Part shown: positions 57,543 through 64,000 of the stretch, one piece after another
Layout of the letters: every line of letters begins with the position of its first letter
How positions within the stretch are numbered: position 1 is the stretch's first letter
Origin: Hydractinia symbiolongicarpus
Lineage: Eukaryota > Cnidaria > Hydrozoa > Anthoathecata > Hydractiniidae
NCBI RefSeq assembly: GCF_029227915.1
Contig: NC_079885.1
Coordinates: 24,739,001 to 24,803,000, forward strand
Direction: 5' to 3'
Length of the DNA stretch: 64,000 nt
Notes under the pieces: generated by a model
Database searches by the model: none
Told to the model about the DNA's origin: nothing
Seen by the model: only the letters and a program-made list of their open reading frames with translations
Made by a program: the position numbers and the translations under genes

Positions 57543-60500
57543 CTAAAGGATGAAAAAAGAAATTCTTCCTACCTTTCCTGCTTTATTTTGCACCGGTAGG
57601 TATAATTTGAATTCTGCTGGTAATTCGTCTTCGGTGTATAACCTGTCGCAGAAGTAAACGCGACGTATTCTGCAGTTGGCGTGAATCTAAATGCAACAAC
57701 ATTTTGTCAACATTTCGCAACTTTCACTGGAAAATCAAATCAAAACTTCTCTTCCACAAGAAACGTGGAATTTAGACGAGAAATTATCTCTTGCGAGTTT
57801 TATAGAAGTGTTTTGTGCATTTATTTAGTTTTCATGTATAGGTAGTGTTTCTGTTTTTGCAGCTATATTTCCAAAAAAGGTACATTCAAAACTAATCCTA
57901 CTTCATCCATACAAACAAAAAAACAATTTTCGTTTCCAGGAAATAGAATCTCAAGTGTGAATCATTCTATAAAAGGTTCAGGGTTCCGGGTTTTTTCACG
58001 TATATTATGCAAAGCTCTCGTGTTCCAGTTATTTTCAGATGACGAAACAGATGGCCGACGGAGTGGGAAAAAAACCACAATTACATTATAAACATTTCTG
58101 TTCAAAAAGAGTGAAAATTATTGCATTAGGTAGGCTTTCCTAAATCAGTTGTTTTGACATCTAGCATTATACAAAAGTTCTGGTGTTTTTTGCACGTAAA
58201 CATACATAATCGTGTCCCGGTTGTTTCGTCTAACATAAGATATCAACATAAACAGCTTCTCACCTCAACTCTCAACGTTTCGATATAATTAGTTCCATAC
58301 GCCCTTTTCGTGAAGTCGAGTAAGTTGAACTAAAAGCATACATGACAGATTAAATCAAGATTTTCACAACAAAAATATACGAAATTGTGATTTACAGTTA
58401 AGGTTGTATCAAACGAGCCAAAGTGGAGCTCAATAAGAATAACAATAAAAAACTTCTGGCATTTTGAAAAGTGATATGTTTAGTGCATTTAACAAAAAAA
58501 GCATTACCACGAACATACCTGGATTTGATTCCATCCATCGTCCAGTTTCATAGGCATGGTACAGATGAATGGTTTCACCCTCGTTCTTGATTGGTAGTTT
58601 GATGCTCGAAATCGACGCTTCACGTTTTTATCATCAAGTACCTGTGTATTTTGATTTACACAATCAGAGACAGAAGAACAATGTTTCTACATCTAACGTA
58701 CTCACACAAAAGACATATAGTCGTTGTCATTCATAGTCCATAAAAACTATGAAAAACATTTTCAGTTAAAATTGCATACAAAAGAAGTTGTTAAATTTTA
58801 TATTTTATAAACTAACCATATAGATTTGGTATATTTTCGTCAGTACTTTGCACAAATGGCTAATACATCAAGACGCTCGTTTTTTATTATAATAATATCA
58901 AAATTATAGCCAAAAGGCTCTAAACGGTAGACGTTTTTAAACTTGGAATCTCACTCTGATATACCGTGATTTGTGGGAAAGACAAATCCCTTTAGCTACC
59001 GCACAAGCTGACTTAGCATGAAGAATTTGTTTAGACTTACCATGTGCATAGCATACACTGAAATTTAAAGCCATAATATGCTTATAAAAGACGTTGGTGT
59101 ACGATAGATTGTGTGTTCCACAATTCTTACTTAAGTATTTGTCATAATAGTTCAAACAATCTCCTGCTCAAGTATAAACGCTGTTAATACAAAACAAACA
59201 GATACTTACTGTAACTTCAAATGAGAAATATTTTTTCAAATTCTTTATAATCATGACCAAGAAATGTAGTTTTATGCCAAGGGTCTTTCTTGTTTCCACC
59301 GGCGGACACGTGATGAACGTAGTACTAAAATTAAGAAACAAAAAGAGTTTTACAGCAAATGCATTGCATCTTAGGAAACGCACAATAACAACAAAAGGGG
59401 CAAGTTTCATAACATACATGAAATAAGGCAAAACACAGCAGATAAACGGATGAAATTTATTCTTGCTTAGAATTTTAAATGTAAATAAGGTACAAAATAG
59501 ACAGTCATCAAAAATTAGGTACCCTGCAGTGTATGTTATTGAATTAAACACACACTTGCTAAGTTTGTCTATAAATCTATTACCCTAAATATATTAGACA
59601 TGTTAGGCCATTATCACTAAGTGAAAATTGAAGGAAAAGAAAATACCACACTACCAATCCTAACTATATTGTGTATCTATCAAACAGAAGTTCACGATGT
59701 GATATACCCCTCAAAGGTTTTTCTCCTGCACGACACAGCACGCAAGAAGTAAGATTTGCCCTCATTTTTGCAAGGAGAGGTTCCATATATTTAGGACATT
59801 TTATTGAGTCCTGTACAGTTGTGCATATTGTTTAGTGATTTTGCCATTGTAAATCAAATTCATGACAATAACTTGATAATAAATTGCTGTTGTCAATTTC
59901 TTAAATATTTTATATCAAGTCAACTTAACCAATAACAGAGAAAAGTATAAATTTAAGGAGAACAACTTACCTAACATTAGTGCCAACTATTTCTAAAACA
60001 AGTGATTGGATATCATTATCTGTAATTCTTTTAATGTGGCCATTCATTACCTATGAAAGAAATAGTTTTGGTCAAAAAGTCTGACAGTTAACGATGATTT
60101 TATATCACATGCATATATTTTGTACTGATTTGCTACCTTCAAAAACCTCATTATACCATTCAGACGCTAAAAATGGCGACATAAGCTATTGTTATGGTTC
60201 ATGCTGTGGAGAAATTTTGGTACAAAACAATGGCTTCCTGTTTAAAGAGAGCACAAATTTACATAGTTTAAATTTATTGATATATATCTTATTGATATAT
60301 TATTGACGTTGCGCCGTAACGTCAGAAAATTTAACGTAGGAAATCCAGTTCCAGGGTACGTCGCCGAGTAGTGAACATGGTCTTAATCTAGACGATGGCC
60401 AGTATGTGACTACGAAATTCTGGAGACCAATTTTCGCGTAACTTAGATGCAGTGATTTTTGTATACTTTGATGAAGACCTCCAATAAGGAGGTTGAAATA

Positions 60501-63025
60501 TTACTAAGGGAAAAACAAAAATGCTGAACAACTATGTATATGTGTTTTAATTATATTAGATATGTATTTTTCAGCTACATCAAAGGAAAATAAGCATATC
60601 AACTTTGCCTGTTAAAGACACACTTAGCGTATTATTACATAGACTAGTCGATAAGACCCGTGGAAAAATCCACTGAGTCAGGATAAAATTTTTAATGACG
60701 TCAACAAACCATCTACAAAAAAAATATAGAATTCTGTTTTCACGTTGCCTCTATTGTGAAGATCTTAAAGTGCTGATCAGGAAAATGTATAGGATCACGT
60801 ACTTTTGACAAACGGTTGCAGAGATACTAGGGTTTAAAGGTTTTTTGATGACGTCCTCAATCCGTCTATTCCAAAACGGATTTGGGAACTCAGATTTGGG
60901 AAAATTACCAAAATGGGTCCTAGGTGGTCCCTAGTTACCCACGCGGTGAAAAATAATTGACATCACTACCTTGTTTCCAAGTTATTTTGCCTCAAAGGTT
61001 TAAGTGCACTGTAATGGCTTCATTAATTTATTATACTTTTCTTTGACGTTAATATTATTTTAACAATAAAGTTTGGTAAATTACGGAACAATTTTATGGG
61101 CGATGTTTTACAGACTTTATCAAAGAAAATAGGGAAGAATATAATCCACTTTGCAAAAGTCACAGACAGACAGAGTGGCGTATTATTATAGAGACTAGCC
61201 AAAGTCCCGTGGAAGATTCCACTGAATCTCTCATTGAGTCCATATGATGGGTGCCAAATAAAAATAAAGAACACAGTAATTTGAATTTTTAAAAGTCACA
61301 GTATTCTATATCTATAACCGCTGAATCAAAACGTCCCAAAAATTAGCATGTGCAGCAATAAAAAAATAAAATTAAAAGAGAAAAAAAGCCCTGGGATTGA
61401 GGTTGCTCACAATCTGCATTATACAGAACGTTTAAAAATATAAGCAGGTTATATAAAATGTAAAAAGTAATTTTTCCGTTGTTACTGTTTTTAACGCTAC
61501 GAAGTGTTTGATGTTGTTATAATAAACCTTAATGTTAACAAAGTTAAATCAATGTTTACATCTGTTACGTTACCGTTTGAAATATATTCGATTCTTAAAT
61601 TGAAAACACTGCATTGTTATCATGCACGGCACGTTTACGCATTACCAGACATAAGAAAAAAATCGTTAGTCACACAAAAAAGATAATTGCAAAATTTTTC
61701 TAACGCATCATACCAAATTAGCTATTTAGTCTATTGCATACAGCAACCCTCCCAATGCGTAAACGTGCCGTGCATGATAACGGTGACGTTAGTCATTTTT
61801 CACTTTAGGAAATGTGGGAACCGGAATGGACAGGTTGATGAAATCATCAAAAAAGCTTTAAACCCCAATATCTCTGCAACCGTTTGTCAAAGATTCATGA
61901 TCATATTCTTGGTCTGCGTTTTAAGATCTTTACGATGAAAGCAACGGGTATACAAGTTTATAAAAAAAATTTTTTTGTGTTTTTTAAACCCTTATGTTCG
62001 TCGAAAACATATGACCATACATAATTTTGATCAGCGTTTCAACTTCTGCACATTATTAGCAACAAATAAACTAAATTTCGCCATTTTTTTTGTATCTGCA
62101 CCACTGACGTCTGCAAAAATTCTAGAAGCATATGTTGACATAAACTCCGTATTTTATAACATAGTAAGTTCTAGTTTGTTCTAGTCGGTTTTTGATTTTT
62201 AAAATGGATGCGAGCTTTTTCAGGTGAAATTTTGAAGCGCTTCTGAACTTTGTACTTCACACTTGTGCTACAGCTAGCTATATAACGTGTATGTTTTTGT
62301 AAACATTAAAGAGCAAATAAGGAACTTTGCAATTTTTTTTTTTAAAACATGTTAGGGAAGTGTAATGTAAGCGAAGGAATGTAACTGTAGCCGATAAGAT
62401 AATAGTGTGGCGCCGTAGATTAGTGGTTATAGCTCTCGTACTCTGTGCGGGAGACCGGGGTTCGATTCCTCTTGACGGCGATTCAACATGGGCAAGTGAA
62501 TGTTACCATAGCCCCGGGTTAACCCAAGCCATGTGAGGGAAATTGGGAAGATGGCACACTGTGTGGGCCGTTGGATGTTGCCGGGAGTTGTCTAGTAGAG
62601 CGCGGGCCCTAATTGGGTCTGCGTCGCTCAAAAATGAGCATTAAATACTCTAGGACTCTCCATCTAAGCCATGGCCCCTCCTGGAAATAATAGACAGGGT
62701 ATATCCCTCGATATTTGTGAGGCTAGCCATGTAAAATATGCACATCTATCTATCTATCTAGGTACCAAGTTTGGTAAGGCCCATGGTATTCGGAAGCTGT
62801 TTTTAGACACAGTGAATTAATCTCTATAGCTATAGCAAACTAACTAGTTAGCTACATGACAACATTTAAATCCTATTAAGCTACAATTTAGTAGCTAGTA
62901 ATAATGAAGAAATAGAATCAATTGTTAGAAAAGCTTCATACCTTCTGATCCCATATTTGAAGTGGCTTACTTCCTATGCTATATAAGACTGATAAAAAAC
63001 CTGATTGGAACGTAGTTTTAAACAT
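57543..63025 (-). CDS. CFAP20: CFAP20 / BUG22 cilia and flagella protein
   Basis: Six exons on the minus strand: 63025-62942, 60050-59971, 59324-59210, 58641-58519, 58329-58264, 57686-57573. All phases agree and give 194 residues; human CFAP20 has 193. The protein is almost identical to the family throughout: it starts [18 protein letters not shown] and continues [67 protein letters not shown] and [12 protein letters not shown], with [19 protein letters not shown] near the end. After the final Lys either a GT donor leads to a tiny last exon, or reading continues nine codons to a stop at 57543-57545. CFAP20 is a small conserved axonemal and centriolar protein needed for cilium structure and tubulin modification. 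No exon gives a long open frame, so automatic ORF listing would show only fragments. Confidence 0.93.
60643..61235. repeat. decayed interspersed repeat in CFAP20 intron 1
   Basis: Starts GACTAGTCGATAAGACCCGTGG and has a second terminus-like sequence AGACTAGCCAAAGTCCCGTGG at 61,193-61,213. The middle shares blocks with 20.34-20.46 kb. Another inverted relative lies at about 61,790-62,120. These are copies of the CCCGTGG family or of a longer parent element. Confidence 0.55.
61616..61781. repeat. inverted repeat with 26-bp perfect arms
   Basis: GTTATCATGCACGGCACGTTTACGCATT near 61,616 is repeated in reverse complement as AATGCGTAAACGTGCCGTGCATGATAAC near 61,754-61,781, enclosing about 110 bp. 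It lies inside CFAP20 intron 1. It is probably the fold point of a small mobile repeat. Confidence 0.75.
62404..62762 (+). mobile_element. tRNA-derived SINE with tRNA-Asp-like head
   Basis: The head (62,410-62,482) reads TAGATTAGTGGTTATAGC (box A-like), GCGGGAGACCGGGGTTCGAT and TCC (box B GGTTCGATTCC). A CGCCGT/ACGGCG acceptor-like pairing surrounds it. It closely resembles a tRNA-Asp 3' half, but the anticodon loop is degenerate. A body of about 230 bp follows, and the 3' end is a (TATC)n tail. Truncated relatives of the 3' part are at 17.85 and 30.2 kb. SINEs of this kind are transcribed by RNA polymerase III and moved by a partner LINE; the partner is not in this window. Confidence 0.8.
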
Positions 63026-63284
63026 GGTAAATGTTAATATTGGTCAACAATGATAATATGTGAATAAATTTTATTTTAGCTGCAAACCAGCACTCTCTTT
63101 CGGATGTTGTGTTTTGTGTTGTCTCCAGTTGTACAGTACCGTGCGCGTTGTTTAGGAGCCAGCCTCGTTTAGAAAACGTTGGTACCATGGTAATTATAAC
63201 GCTTGGCTTCTTTAATATATGCTTTGGTTGGTTCTGTAATTTAGCTTGTTTTTCGAATTCGTGGAACTGGACCATGTTTTAAAG
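63026..63284. promoter_or_regulatory. shared promoter region between CFAP20 and the plus-strand gene
   Basis: Only 259 bp separate the two opposite start codons. No TATA box is evident. The stretch contains GCGCGTTG and GGTACCATGG. Such a short head-to-head gap is commonly a bidirectional promoter. Confidence 0.6.
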
Positions 63285-63380
63285 ATGGCGGATGGATCAA
63301 CTTTCGATGATATTGATATAGACACTATCACAGATATCAATGAGTTAAAGCGATACCATAGCCTTTTACAGAAACAAGAG
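63285..63380 (+). CDS. first coding exon of an unidentified gene
   Basis: ATG at 63285 preceded by AAAG opens a 32-codon acidic exon (MADGSTFDDIDIDTITDI, then NELKRYHSLLQKQE) that ends in phase 0 at a good donor (GAG|GTAAAA). Without splicing, the frame stops after seven more codons. The last part has a coiled-coil look (NELKRYHSLLQKQE). I do not recognise the family; the rest of the gene lies right of the window or in its last 600 bp, where no second exon was supported. Confidence 0.65.
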
Positions 63381-64000
63381 GTAAAACAATTATTTATTCG
63401 TTAGATTGGCGAACACTCTCTGCCTTCACTTCGTAATCAGGCAGGTCATTTTCCCGGCTTTAAATTAGATAATTTTTCAAGAAGAATTAGCTAGAAGAAT
63501 ACCGTTTAAAATTTAATTTGAGTTTTTTTTGGATCTTATGCTTCCCGCCGAAATCTTTAATCTTCATTAATAGTTATTTTACTATTTGAGAGTTCTGCTT
63601 TTTTACCTACACTAAAGTATGAGCATGCCCATTGTTCTCAAAATGCAATCAAAACAACTACGTCACACGCGGTGGTCCAATAGCTAGCCCACCCTAGCTA
63701 GCTAGCTAAATGTGAAAACTCAGTAAGTATCATAACCATCATGATGCACAGCAAGAAAGAGTTAAACGTGAAAAAAACTAAAAAGAAGAGATGGCTAAGC
63801 CGCCATTAAAGACAAGAAGGTGCCGATAAGCCGCAAACACCCGCATATATAAGGGCGAGTTTGGGCGACTTTTTGAATTAAATTGACGGTTGTCCGTCGA
63901 AACCGTCCATACTTTCCCGAACTCGCCCGGAACATTCTCGAAATGCAACACCTTGTAACATAAACATGGCGGACGACAGTTGAAAAAACGCGTTTGAAGA
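63381..64000. other. probable intron of the unidentified gene
   Basis: GCTAGCTAG simple repeats occur near 63,690. No second exon is recognisable before the window ends. Confidence 0.4.

Noticed and set aside
62410-62482. Functional tRNA-Asp gene
   Set aside because: The anticodon loop does not give a proper seven-base loop with U33, the stems have mismatches, and it is fused to a body and a TATC tail. It is a SINE head.

Overview
This is eukaryotic, AT-rich DNA with short phase-coded exons, long introns and many decayed repeats. Gene content points to an early-branching animal, most likely a cnidarian and possibly a hydrozoan. The grounds are secreted TSP1/vWA proteins carrying a cysteine-rich domain of cnidarian type, a GIY-YIG retroelement scrap and abundant foldback repeats. 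The species cannot be named from sequence alone. All gene models were built by hand from reading frame, GT/GC-AG sites and phase agreement between exons.

Left third (2.0-26.9 kb): a cluster of three paralogous secreted proteins with one plan: signal peptide, TSP1 repeat(s), a helical segment, a hemicentin/VWA7-like vWA domain and two C-terminal beta-rich regions. Copy 1 (+) has two TSP1 exons. Copy 2 (+) has three, plus an extra cysteine-rich N-terminal domain. Copy 3 (-) has one, with a premature stop after the vWA domain. All exon junctions, even a GC-AG intron, are conserved. All three share a TATA promoter block. Copy 3 is a mosaic: its 5' part resembles copy 1 and its 3' part copy 2.

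Middle (27-46 kb): mostly repeats, with a decayed copia-like element (-), a two-exon NEURL2-like gene (+) and a two-exon SLC52-type riboflavin transporter (+).

Right third (46-64 kb): four genes with short exons. These are a CIMIP1/C20orf85-like ciliary microtubule inner protein (-); a gene with a Z-alpha-like winged helix and three dsRNA-binding domains but no deaminase exon found (+); CFAP20/BUG22 (-, six exons over 5.5 kb); and the first exon of an unidentified gene (+) head-to-head with CFAP20. A tRNA-Asp-like SINE lies in CFAP20 intron 1.

The two most interesting items are the TSP1/vWA cluster, evolving by exon-copy change and apparent conversion, and the Z-alpha plus triple-dsRBD gene, whose layout suggests a nucleic-acid sensor or editing regulator without a catalytic domain. 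Repeats include at least three foldback families, minisatellites of 18, 45 and about 130 bp, a short interstitial telomere-like run, an interspersed 13-bp motif cluster and several near-perfect hairpins.
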